Part shown: positions 1-8,676 of the stretch, one piece after another
How positions within the stretch are numbered: position 1 is the stretch's first letter
How the letters are laid out: each line of letters starts with the position of its first letter
Assembly: GCF_002095315.1 (NCBI RefSeq)
Contig: NZ_MLFN01000023.1
Coordinates: forward strand, 1 to 55,327
Origin: Pantoea conspicua
GTDB lineage: Bacteria > Pseudomonadota > Gammaproteobacteria > Enterobacterales > Enterobacteriaceae
Length of the DNA: 55,327 bases
Direction: 5' to 3'
Notes under the pieces: generated by a model
Databases searched by the model: none
What the model was told of the DNA's origin: nothing
What the model saw: only the letters and a program-made list of their open reading frames with translations
Position numbers and translations under genes: made by a program

Positions 1-1355
1 GCAGTCAGCGCCACCCCCACAGCGCCGGAGGTGCCACCCGCTTTATCTGCCCAGGCATCAGCGGCGCGGCATAACAGCGTGCCGGCTCCCGCTCCTCGCG
101 CCGCCACCTCACGCGCTTTTTCCACCGCGCCCAGCACGCCGCGCTCCATCCCGATGCCATGATCACCATCACCCGCAACCGCATCGATATCGCCCAGTTT
201 TTCGGCGTTGCGTTGCAGCATGGCGGCTACCGCCTCCAGCAGTTGCAGCAGCTGTTGTGCGCTCTGCTGTGAGTCGGCGCTGGCGACAGGCAGGTTCTCT
301 TCTGCCTGCTCCTGCATCGCATCCGGGCCCAGCGGTTCGGCAACGATAACGCTGCCTTTGCGGTAGGCTGGCGCATTGGCCGGGGCGCGCCAGAACGTTT
401 CCAGCTCATCATCCAGCCACATCAACGTCAGTGAAGCGCCAGCCATATTAAAACTGGTGACAAATTCGCCAACGTCCGGCTCAATGACCTGCAGCTGCGC
501 CGCCTCAAGCAGCTGCGCCACCCGACGATAGACCACGAACAGCTCTTCATATTTCACCGTGCCGAGGCCGTTGAGGATCACCGCAACCCGCTCTCCCGCC
601 GTCTGGCTGATGCCCGGCGGCAGCTCGCTGAGCAGCCGGTTAACAAAAATTTCGGCCAGCTCATCGGCGGTCGGTACGTCCGATTCGTTGATACCCGGTT
701 CGCCATGAATGCCCAGTCCCAGCGCCATTCGTCCTTTTTCCACCTCGAACAGCGGATGCGAGGCGCCCGGTAAGGTACAGCCAGAAAACGCTACGCCAAA
801 CGAACGGGTGCGATTGTTGGCATGCTGCGCCAGCTGGAGCACCTGCTTCAGAGTATGGCCCGCCTCGGCGGCGGCGCAGGCCACTTTGAACACCGTCAGA
901 TCACCGGCGACGCCGCGCCGCTTCTCAATCTCGTCGATGCTGGCGCTGGAAATATCGTCGGTGACCGCCAGAATCTCGCACGGGATACCGTCGCCGCGCA
1001 GACGCTCACAAGCCTGACCGAAATGCAGCACATCACCGGCGTAGTTGCCGAACATCAGTAACACGCCACCCCCATTACTGGCGGCGCGCGCCACATTATA
1101 AATTTGCTGCGCTGACGGAGAGGCAAACAGGTTGCCCATCGCCGCGCCGTGCGCCAGACCCTGTCCAACCAACCCGGCGAACGCCGGATAGTGACCTGAG
1201 CCACCACCCACCACCACCGCCACGCTGCCCGGCTGGCTGCGGGTGTTGCGTACCACCCCGCCCGGCACCTGACGTACTTTATCGGCATTAGCGGCCACGA
1301 AGCCTTCGATCAGTTCAGCCGCGAAAGCGGAAGGCTGGTTAAACAGGTAAGTCAT
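1..1355 (-). CDS. DhaK-DhaL type ketose kinase (dihydroxyacetone kinase family), 3' end cut by window edge
   Basis: About 451 residues are present; the frame is still open at base 1. The first ~330 residues are a DhaK substrate-binding domain with the Gly-rich GGGSGH (about 50-55) and the GIHGEPG motif. His217 of that motif matches the family histidine that binds the substrate carbonyl covalently. A DhaL nucleotide domain follows, with the Asp-rich metal motif DAVAGDGDHG. A DhaK-DhaL fusion in one chain is the ATP-dependent form rather than the PTS-dependent DhaKLM form. Members phosphorylate dihydroxyacetone, erythrulose or related ketoses; the substrate cannot be told from sequence. The start ATG overlaps the stop of the upstream permease by 4 bp (ATGA), so the two are translationally coupled. 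The RpiB-like and transaldolase genes across the divergent promoter favour a tetrose over a triose; that is inference. Confidence 0.88.
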   Translation of the reverse strand, partial: MTYLFNQPSAFAAELIEGFVAANADKVRQVPGGVVRNTRSQPGSVAVVVGGGSGHYPAFAGLVGQGLAHGAAMGNLFASPSAQQIYNVARAASNGGGVLLMFGNYAGDVLHFGQACERLRGDGIPCEILAVTDDISSASIDEIEKRRGVAGDLTVFKVACAAAEAGHTLKQVLQLAQHANNRTRSFGVAFSGCTLPGASHPLFEVEKGRMALGLGIHGEPGINESDVPTADELAEIFVNRLLSELPPGISQTAGERVAVILNGLGTVKYEELFVVYRRVAQLLEAAQLQVIEPDVGEFVTSFNMAGASLTLMWLDDELETFWRAPANAPAYRKGSVIVAEPLGPDAMQEQAEENLPVASADSQQSAQQLLQLLEAVAAMLQRNAEKLGDIDAVAGDGDHGIGMERGVLGAVEKAREVAARGAGAGTLLCRAADAWADKAGGTSGAVGVALT

Positions 1356-2689
1356 GGTAATTGCTCCTGTGCGAGAGAGGTCGGTTCCAGCTGGCGGCTA
1401 CGGTTCAGCAACAGCATCAGCACTGCTGACAACAACATGAAGCCGCCAACCACAAACATCGGTACGGTGTAGCTGCTGGTGGCATCGTGCAGCGCGCCGG
1501 TGATATAGCCCGCCGAGAAGCCCGCCACATTGCCCAGCGTGTTGATCAGGGCGATAGCGGCCGCGGCCGAAGCGCCGGTCAGAAACTGTGTCGGCAACGT
1601 CCAGAAATTGGGTAAGGCGGCAAAGATAGAGCTGGCGGTAATCGCAATCACCATGATGGTGGTGAAAGGCGAGTCCATGAACAGCGCCAGCGGCACACTG
1701 ATCCCGCCGGTCACCGCCGGAATCGCAATATGCCAGGTTTTGCAGCCACGACGAGAGGCGTCACGGGACCAGAAGAACATCACCACCGCGGCAATCAGAT
1801 AAGGCACGCCGGTGATCAACCCTTTCTGCATCACATTGAAAGTGGTGCCAAACTGCTGCTGGAAGCCACCGATGATGGTTGGCAGGAAGAAGGCCAGCGC
1901 ATAGAGACCGTAGATAAAACCGAAGTAGATCAGACACAGCATCCAGACGCGGCGATTCCCGAGAACGCTGCGCACGCCCTGGTGTCCGGTCTGGGTTTTC
2001 GTCTTATGTTCTGCATCCAGCTCGCGGGTCAGCCAGTTTTTCTCATCCGCCGTCAGCCATTTCGCCTGACGCGGTGAATCCACCAGCCAGAACAGCGCCA
2101 CAATGCCGATCAGAATGGCCGGGATGGAGACGCCGAGGAACATCACGCGCCAGCCCGCCAGACCAAACAGGCCATGCTGTTCAATAAAGGATGCCGCCAG
2201 CGGTGCACCAAACACCACCGTCAGGGGCTGAGCCAGGTAAAACAGCGACAGGATTTTGCTGCGATGGCGCGCGGGTACCCACATGCTGAGATAGAGGATG
2301 GCGCCGGGAAAGAAGCCCGCTTCCGCAATGCCCAGCAGCAGACGCAGGGTATAGAGCCCGTTAATGCTGCTGACCCAGGTGAAGAGCAGCGACACGATGC
2401 CCCAGCTGATCATAATCCGCGCCAGCCATTTACGGGCACCAAAGCGATGCAGCGCCAGATTGCTTGGCACTTCAAGCAGGATATAGCCGATGAAAAAGAT
2501 GCCGGAGGCGAGACCGAACTGCACGGCGGTCAGGCCGAGATCCTGCGTCATGCCATTGGGTCCGGCGAATGAAATCGCCGTACGGTCCAGGAAGTTGATA
2601 AAAAACATCAGGGCGACAAACGGCACCAGTCGCCAGGAGATTTTACGAATTGCGGATTGCTCCACTGCGGTCATTGTGGTCTGGGTCAT
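1352..2689 (-). CDS. MFS permease, anion:cation symporter (ACS) type
   Basis: A 445-residue protein with the 12 hydrophobic segments of the major facilitator superfamily. The region around residues 130-165 (FFPGAILYLSMWVPARHRSK) is the hallmark of the ACS family, which includes the hexuronate, galactarate and rhamnonate permeases and imports sugar acids and related solutes at the inner membrane. A strong ribosome binding site, GGAGG, stands 6 bases before the ATG. It is the first gene of the operon with the ketose kinase and overlaps it by 4 bp, so it probably imports that kinase's substrate. The true ligand is unknown; linkage suggests a ketose or a polyol/sugar-acid precursor. Confidence 0.88.
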   Translation of the reverse strand: MTQTTMTAVEQSAIRKISWRLVPFVALMFFINFLDRTAISFAGPNGMTQDLGLTAVQFGLASGIFFIGYILLEVPSNLALHRFGARKWLARIMISWGIVSLLFTWVSSINGLYTLRLLLGIAEAGFFPGAILYLSMWVPARHRSKILSLFYLAQPLTVVFGAPLAASFIEQHGLFGLAGWRVMFLGVSIPAILIGIVALFWLVDSPRQAKWLTADEKNWLTRELDAEHKTKTQTGHQGVRSVLGNRRVWMLCLIYFGFIYGLYALAFFLPTIIGGFQQQFGTTFNVMQKGLITGVPYLIAAVVMFFWSRDASRRGCKTWHIAIPAVTGGISVPLALFMDSPFTTIMVIAITASSIFAALPNFWTLPTQFLTGASAAAAIALINTLGNVAGFSAGYITGALHDATSSYTVPMFVVGGFMLLSAVLMLLLNRSRQLEPTSLAQEQLP

Positions 2690-2838
2690 GACGCACCTCC
2701 GGTCTGGGCGCGATAAAAAGTGGTGTCAGGTGTTGGCAACGCACGCGGTGCATTGTCGAAGCAGGTGCAAAAAACAGGGCCTGGGTAATCCATGTGCGAG
2801 TCCTCAATGGGTCTTCTTGTACATTGGTATCACTATTC

Positions 2839-2851
2839 GAACAAATGAACA
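2839..2851 (+). promoter_or_regulatory. Putative operator, copy 1 (GAACAAATGAACA)
   Basis: This 13-mer differs by one base from the copy at 3031-3043. Both contain two TGAACA-like hexamers in direct orientation 2 bases apart. It lies between the -35-like TTCGAA and the TATAAT at 2859. Hexamers of this type resemble operators of SorC-type sugar regulators, but no such regulator is inside the window. Confidence 0.45.
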
Positions 2852-3030
2852 GTACACGTATAATTGAGCAGGTCTCAACAGCAACGATGAGATCTGTGAT
2901 CCTCTTCAAATGAATTAAATTCAGCGCTTTTTTCAGATAACCTGCCGGTCCACCGCGCTGACCGGCGAATAATCAGGATTACAGTCCGGTTTATCGTCGC
3001 CACCCCGCACAAAACACATGAAATAGTATT

Positions 3031-3043
3031 GAACATATGAACA
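3031..3043 (+). promoter_or_regulatory. Putative operator, copy 2 (GAACATATGAACA)
   Basis: Second copy of the 13-mer, 85 bases before the isomerase ATG, in the same orientation as copy 1 and 192 bases from it. The immediate context, TTGAACATATGAACA, gives a clean TGAACA-TA-TGAACA direct repeat. The spacing would allow one regulator to bridge the two promoters; this is inference. Confidence 0.45.
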
Positions 3044-3127
3044 CAAATGTGTCAGGCTAAAGCTGAACATTTTTTTTGCGCCTGTCGTTGCGTGGCGGGC
3101 TGAGCGGGTAACTGGCTGGAGAAGACG

Positions 3128-3586
3128 ATGAAAACGATCGCGATTGGCGCCGATGATGCGGCGATTGAACTGAAAAATTTAATTAAACGTCATCTGGAAG
3201 AGAAACAATACGAAGTGGTGGATTACAGCAATGACGCCCGCAATGACCGGCCAATGTATCCGGACGTAGCCTTTGCGCTGGCGACGGCTATTCAGCAGGG
3301 ACAATATCAGCGCGGTATTCTGCTGTGCGGTACCGGCATTGGCGTGGCGATCGTGGCCAATAAAGTCCCCGGCGTCCGGGCGGCCCAGTGTCATGACACC
3401 TTCTCGGCAGAGCGCGCCCGTAAAAGTAACAATGCGCAGGTGATGACGATGGGCGCACGCGTGGTCGGACCGGAACTGGCGAAAAGCATCGTCAATGCGT
3501 GGCTGGCGTCGGAGTTTGAAGCCGGTGGGTCGAGCGCAAAAGTCGATAAAATTGAGTATTACGAGCAGGCCAGCCTGAATAAGTAA
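3128..3586 (+). CDS. RpiB/LacAB-family sugar-phosphate isomerase
   Basis: A 152-residue protein, the usual RpiB length. It keeps the catalytic cysteine motif CGTGIG (Cys67, equal to Cys66 of E. coli RpiB) and the ANKVPGVRAA segment. The E. coli active-site His99 is replaced by Ser100, in the run RKSNNAQ. The family interconverts aldose and ketose phosphates: ribose 5-P/ribulose 5-P in RpiB, tetrose phosphates in erythritol/threitol pathways, and galactose 6-P in LacAB. The substitution and the neighbouring ketose kinase suggest a substrate other than ribose 5-phosphate, possibly erythrulose phosphate to erythrose 4-phosphate. A GGAG ribosome binding site lies before the ATG. A separate rpiA (20961-21620) supplies the housekeeping activity. 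Confidence 0.85.
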   Translation: MKTIAIGADDAAIELKNLIKRHLEEKQYEVVDYSNDARNDRPMYPDVAFALATAIQQGQYQRGILLCGTGIGVAIVANKVPGVRAAQCHDTFSAERARKSNNAQVMTMGARVVGPELAKSIVNAWLASEFEAGGSSAKVDKIEYYEQASLNK

Positions 3587-3600
3587 GCCGCTCTTTTTCA

Positions 3601-3635
3601 TCAGGCGAAGCCGCCAGTCACCGGACTCCGCCTGA
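3601..3635 (+). terminator. Hairpin between isomerase and transaldolase genes
   Basis: TCAGGCG (3601-3607) pairs with CGCCTGA (3629-3635), followed by the T-rich CTTTCCTT. It is weak as an intrinsic terminator; it may attenuate or stabilise the transcript between the two genes. Confidence 0.35.
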
Positions 3636-3740
3636 CTTTCCTTCACCACACCACCAGAGATGCGACGCTGCCTTCGCAGGGAAAAGTGTGCCTGCCGTGG
3701 CGCTGCGGGTCTGACTATAGATCTGACTAAGGAGCAGAAA

Positions 3741-4691
3741 ATGAACCCATTAGAGGCGTTGAAACAGTTCACCACCGTGGTGGCCGACAGCGGCGATATT
3801 GAGGCGATACGTCGCTATCACCCGCAGGACGCCACCACAAATCCGTCATTGATCCTGAAAGCGGCGACGCTGCCCGGCTACCAGCCGCTGATTGAACAGG
3901 CGATTGATCACGCCCGCACCCAGGGCGGCAGCAAACAGACGCAGATAATCAATGCCAGCGATCGGGTCGCGGTTAACCTGGGGGTGGAGATCCTGAAAAG
4001 CGTGCCTGGCCGGGTCTCGACCGAAGTGGATGCACGCCTCTCCTTTGACCGCGGCATGTGCGTCACCAAAGCCGAAAAGCTGGTACGGATGTATGAAGAG
4101 CAGGGAGTTAATCGCTCACGCATTCTGATTAAGCTGGCTGCCACCTGGGAAGGGATCCGCGCGGCTGAAACGCTGGAACGCAACGGTATCCAGTGCAACC
4201 TGACGCTGCTGTTTTCCTTTGCCCAGGCACAGGCCTGTGCCGAAGCGGGCGTGTTTCTGATTTCGCCGTTTGTCGGACGCATCTATGACTGGCATCAGAG
4301 CCGCAATCCACAGACGGAATACGATGCGCAGCGCGATCCCGGCGTGGTGTCGGTACGCAACATTTATCACTACTACAAATCTCACCGCTATCAGACAGTG
4401 ATCATGGGTGCCAGCTTTCGTAAAATCGAACAGGTGCTGGCACTGGCGGGCTGCGATCGACTGACGATCTCCCCCGATTTGCTGCAGAGCCTGGAAAGCA
4501 GCACGCTGCCGGTGACGCGCCAGTTAACGCCTTCGACCGCGGTATCGAATCCGCCCTCCCCTCTGACGGAAGCGCAATTCCGCTGGCTGCATAATCAGGA
4601 TCCGATGGCGGTCGATAAACTGGCGGAAGGCATCCGCCAGTTCGCCGTGGATCAGCAAAAGCTGGAAGATATGCTCGCTTCACAACTCTGA
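3741..4691 (+). CDS. Transaldolase, TalA-like
   Basis: 316 residues, the exact length of E. coli TalA, and similar along its whole length. Lys131 in [11 protein letters not shown] is the Schiff-base lysine. DATTNPSL near residue 30, VSTEVDAR near 92 and the IRQFAVDQ C-terminal segment are also present. The enzyme moves a dihydroxyacetone unit from sedoheptulose 7-P to glyceraldehyde 3-P, giving erythrose 4-P and fructose 6-P. I chose ATG 3741 because AAGGAG stands 8 bases before it and it matches TalA; an in-frame ATG at 3660 lies upstream but has no support. Sitting behind an RpiB-family isomerase, it probably drains or supplies erythrose 4-phosphate for this locus. Confidence 0.9.
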   Translation: MNPLEALKQFTTVVADSGDIEAIRRYHPQDATTNPSLILKAATLPGYQPLIEQAIDHARTQGGSKQTQIINASDRVAVNLGVEILKSVPGRVSTEVDARLSFDRGMCVTKAEKLVRMYEEQGVNRSRILIKLAATWEGIRAAETLERNGIQCNLTLLFSFAQAQACAEAGVFLISPFVGRIYDWHQSRNPQTEYDAQRDPGVVSVRNIYHYYKSHRYQTVIMGASFRKIEQVLALAGCDRLTISPDLLQSLESSTLPVTRQLTPSTAVSNPPSPLTEAQFRWLHNQDPMAVDKLAEGIRQFAVDQQKLEDMLASQL

Positions 4692-4696
4692 TCGTC

Positions 4697-4723
4697 GCCA
4701 GGCGGAAGCCCGCTCCGCCTGGC
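4697..4723. terminator. Bidirectional hairpin between converging tal-like gene and trhA
   Basis: GCCAGGCGGA (4697-4706) and TCCGCCTGGC (4714-4723) form a perfect 10-bp stem with a 7-base loop. There is no good T-run on either side. Its last base is part of the trhA stop codon. Confidence 0.5.
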
Positions 4724-5376
4724 TAGCTGACATAAAAGTAAATCGCGCAGAAATGGCAGATACTGCCGCCCAGTACAAATGCGTGCCAGATTGCATGATT
4801 ATAAGGAATGCGTCGCGCCACATAGAAAATCACCCCCAGCGAATAGATGATGCCACCGATTGCCAGCAGCCAGATGCCGCCCGGTGCCAGCGTCATCGCC
4901 AGCTGATAGACCACAATCAGCGACAGCCAGCCCATGCAGAGATAGGTCACCAGCGACAGCACTTTGAAACGGTGAGCAATAGTCAGCTTAAAGATGATAC
5001 CGGCCAGCCCCAGACCCCAGATCACCACCATCAGGCCGTATGCCAGCGGCGACTTCAGGCCTACCAGCAGGAAAGGTGTATAGGTGCCCGCTATCAGCAG
5101 ATAGATTGCGCAGTGATCCAGCTTTTTCAGCCAGGGTCTGGCCCGGCCGTTGGGGATGGCGTGATAAAGCGTTGAGGCGAGAAACAGCAGGATCATGCTG
5201 CCGCCATACAGGCTGTAGCTGGTGATGGCTATGGCATCTGCACCGGTCTCATATGCCTTATTCAGCATCAGCACCAGGGCAACAATACCAAACAGGCAGC
5301 CCAGCCCATGACTGATGCTATTAGCAATTTCCTCGGCGAGTGAATAGCCTGGCGAGGGGATACGTATGGTGGTCAT
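4723..5376 (-). CDS. trhA: Hemolysin III/TrhA family seven-helix membrane protein
   Basis: 217 residues, matching E. coli TrhA (YqfA). The N-terminus shows [11 protein letters not shown] and SHGLG. The [19 protein letters not shown] segment carries a conserved Ser-x3-His pair, and two C-terminal histidines lie in [15 protein letters not shown]; these are the metal-type residues of the PAQR/hemolysin III superfamily. About seven hydrophobic helices are visible. E. coli TrhA has been linked to membrane energetics. The open frame runs on to 5616, but homology begins at [13 protein letters not shown], so the start is ATG 5374-5376. It is the left-hand conserved neighbour of bglA. Confidence 0.88.
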   Translation of the reverse strand: MTTIRIPSPGYSLAEEIANSISHGLGCLFGIVALVLMLNKAYETGADAIAITSYSLYGGSMILLFLASTLYHAIPNGRARPWLKKLDHCAIYLLIAGTYTPFLLVGLKSPLAYGLMVVIWGLGLAGIIFKLTIAHRFKVLSLVTYLCMGWLSLIVVYQLAMTLAPGGIWLLAIGGIIYSLGVIFYVARRIPYNHAIWHAFVLGGSICHFCAIYFYVS

Positions 5377-5544
5377 AAAGTGTCCTGAAAGTGAAGCCAT
5401 AACGAAAACAGGACGATCAGAGTAGCCAACAACCGTTTGGGTGTACACATGTACGCTGAAAATAATCTGTGAAACGCTGTAACGGTCAAACCCGCTGATG
5501 AATCTGGTAAACTGTCGGCTGGTCAACTGTACAATGAGCCATCC

Positions 5545-6264
5545 ATGTTTTCGCACCGCGATCTCGCCCGCCTTAATGATCTCGAAATGCAGGTCTATCA
5601 GTTCATCATCAAACATCGTGAACGGGTCGGTTATATGACCATTCGCGAGCTGGCCGAGCAGGCTGCGGTTTCCACCACCACCGTGCTACGCTTTTGCCGC
5701 AAGATGCACTGCGAGGGCTGGTCAGAATTTCGTATCCGGCTGCGGTTAACCGAGCAGCAGAGTACACCGCAGGTCAATACCGCCAGCGTCAATGAGATGC
5801 TGAGTTTCTTTAAAAGTATTAATAACGACGAGTTCGGGCAATTAATTGCCGAGGCCGCACAAAAGATTAATCAGGCTGAGCGGGTATTTTTTATTGGCGT
5901 CGGAACCTCAGGCAGTCTGGCAAAATATGCGGCGCGTTTCTTTTCAAACCTTGGCAAATTCAGCCACGCGATTGACGATCCCTATTATCCGGTCAGCCCC
6001 GATCTGTATGAAAATGCGATTGCAATAATTCTGTCTGTTTCTGGCGAAACTGAAGAGATCCTGCGCATTGCCAGCCAGTTCAGTCTCAATAAGTGCAAAA
6101 TTATTGCGATAACTAACACTGAGAGTTGCTCACTGGCGAAAATGAGTGATTTCAGGCTCTGTTATCACGTGCCGATCATCCGGATGGCAGATAATTATGA
6201 CATCACCACTCAGGTGCCGGTCACCTATATTATTGAAGCGATTGGACGCCAGCTGGGTAAATAA
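5545..6264 (+). CDS. RpiR/MurR-family transcriptional regulator (HTH-SIS)
   Basis: 239 residues. The N-terminal ~75 form the HTH_6 domain; [20 protein letters not shown] is the helix-turn-helix. Residues about 100-230 form a SIS sugar-phosphate-binding domain with [15 protein letters not shown] and [12 protein letters not shown]. Members sense phosphosugars and control the adjacent catabolic gene. It lies 115 bases before bglA in the same direction, so control of bglA by a phospho-beta-glucoside or glucose phosphate is the natural inference. E. coli has no such regulator beside bglA. The start ATG 5545 has no strong ribosome binding site, so the first residues are uncertain. Confidence 0.85.
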   Translation: MFSHRDLARLNDLEMQVYQFIIKHRERVGYMTIRELAEQAAVSTTTVLRFCRKMHCEGWSEFRIRLRLTEQQSTPQVNTASVNEMLSFFKSINNDEFGQLIAEAAQKINQAERVFFIGVGTSGSLAKYAARFFSNLGKFSHAIDDPYYPVSPDLYENAIAIILSVSGETEEILRIASQFSLNKCKIIAITNTESCSLAKMSDFRLCYHVPIIRMADNYDITTQVPVTYIIEAIGRQLGK

Positions 6265-6376
6265 AACAACCTGTTTTCTGGCTGTAACAGATCACATTTT
6301 GCGTGCGTTGTTATATCGTGACTTTCATTATTGCCTTGCTACACTCACAGCAATTTCAATATCCGTAATGGAGTGA

Positions 6377-7819
<1,443 letters not shown>

Positions 7820-7825
7820 CGGGTG

Positions 7826-7851
7826 ACGCCGCGGCTGAAATGCAGCGGCGT
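7826..7851. terminator. Hairpin between converging bglA and ygfF
   Basis: ACGCCGC (7826-7832) pairs with GCGGCGT (7845-7851), with a further GCTG/CAGC pairing inside. It lies 6 bases after the bglA stop, without a T-run. Confidence 0.4.
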
Positions 7852-7857
7852 GATGCG

Positions 7858-8601
7858 TTAGCGCCCACCGGCAGCATCGATGATGCTGCCGGTGACGTAA
7901 GAGGCGGCCTCGCTGGCCAGCCAGACAATGGCTTCCGCTACCTCCTCCGCGTGACCGCCGCGCCCCATCGGGATCGCACTGGCGAGGCGATCTACCCGGC
8001 CTGGCTCGCCGCCATCGGCATGCATTTCTGTATAGATGAAGCCCGGACGAACCCCGTTAACCCGAATCCCCTGCTGCGCCACTTCCAGCGATAATCCTTT
8101 GGTCAGCGTATCCATCGCCCCTTTCGACGCGGCGTAATCGACATACTCGCCCGGTGCCCCAATCCGGGCCGCGGCTGACGAGACATTAACAATCGCGCCG
8201 CCCTGGCCGCCGTGGTGGGTTCCCATTCGTTTGACTGCTTCACGGCAGCAGAGAAAGGTGCCGATGACATTGGTCGCAAACACCTTATGCAGGCGTGCCG
8301 CATCCAGCTGCTCGACCCGGCACTGCTGAAACAGAATCCCGGCGTTATTCACCAGCAGGGTCAGCGGCGCGGACTGTTGATCGAGTTGCGTGAACATCGC
8401 CATCACCTGGGCTTCATCGGCAATATCCGCCTGCAGCACAAAGGCCTCGCCGCCCTGTTGCTGAATTTCTCTCACCACCTGCTCTGCTTCCGCCTCGCGC
8501 TGGCGATAATTGACCGCCACCCGATAGCCTCTGGCGGCCAGTAATAACGCCGTGGCGCGTCCGATACCGCGGCTGCCGCCAGTAACCAGTGCTAATTTCA
8601 T
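7858..8601 (-). CDS. ygfF: Short-chain dehydrogenase/reductase YgfF
   Basis: 247 residues, a classical SDR length. It has the TGGSRGIGRA cofactor motif (8-17), VNNAGILF, and the catalytic Tyr-x3-Lys in YVDYAASKGA. The sequence matches E. coli YgfF, which stands at the same place between bglA and gcvP. It is an NAD(P)-dependent oxidoreductase resembling glucose 1-dehydrogenases; its physiological substrate is not known. Confidence 0.9.
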   Translation of the reverse strand: MKLALVTGGSRGIGRATALLLAARGYRVAVNYRQREAEAEQVVREIQQQGGEAFVLQADIADEAQVMAMFTQLDQQSAPLTLLVNNAGILFQQCRVEQLDAARLHKVFATNVIGTFLCCREAVKRMGTHHGGQGGAIVNVSSAAARIGAPGEYVDYAASKGAMDTLTKGLSLEVAQQGIRVNGVRPGFIYTEMHADGGEPGRVDRLASAIPMGRGGHAEEVAEAIVWLASEAASYVTGSIIDAAGGR

Positions 8602-8616
8602 CTTGTCCCCTTATAC

Positions 8617-8638
8617 AAAAGGGCCGACGAATCGGCCC
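8617..8638 (-). terminator. gcvTHP operon terminator
   Basis: GGGCCGA (8621-8627) and TCGGCCC (8632-8638) form a 7-bp stem with a CGAA/TTCG tetraloop. Read on the minus strand it is followed by TTTT. It lies 38 bases beyond the gcvP stop. Confidence 0.75.
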
Positions 8639-8676
8639 TGCTCAGTTTGGTTTCACTGCTACGCGAATAACGCGCG

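Larger units (their letters stand above)
2690..3127. promoter_or_regulatory. Divergent control region between permease-kinase and isomerase-transaldolase units
   Basis: These 438 bases hold no convincing gene. They separate two divergent operons and carry two copies of GAACA(A/T)ATGAACA, listed separately. A TATAAT on the + strand at 2859-2864, with TTCGAA 17 bases upstream (2836-2841), is a possible promoter for the isomerase side; it would give a long leader of about 260 bases. A short inverted repeat TTGAG-N5-CTCAA lies at 2864-2878. Promoter calls are inference. Confidence 0.55.
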
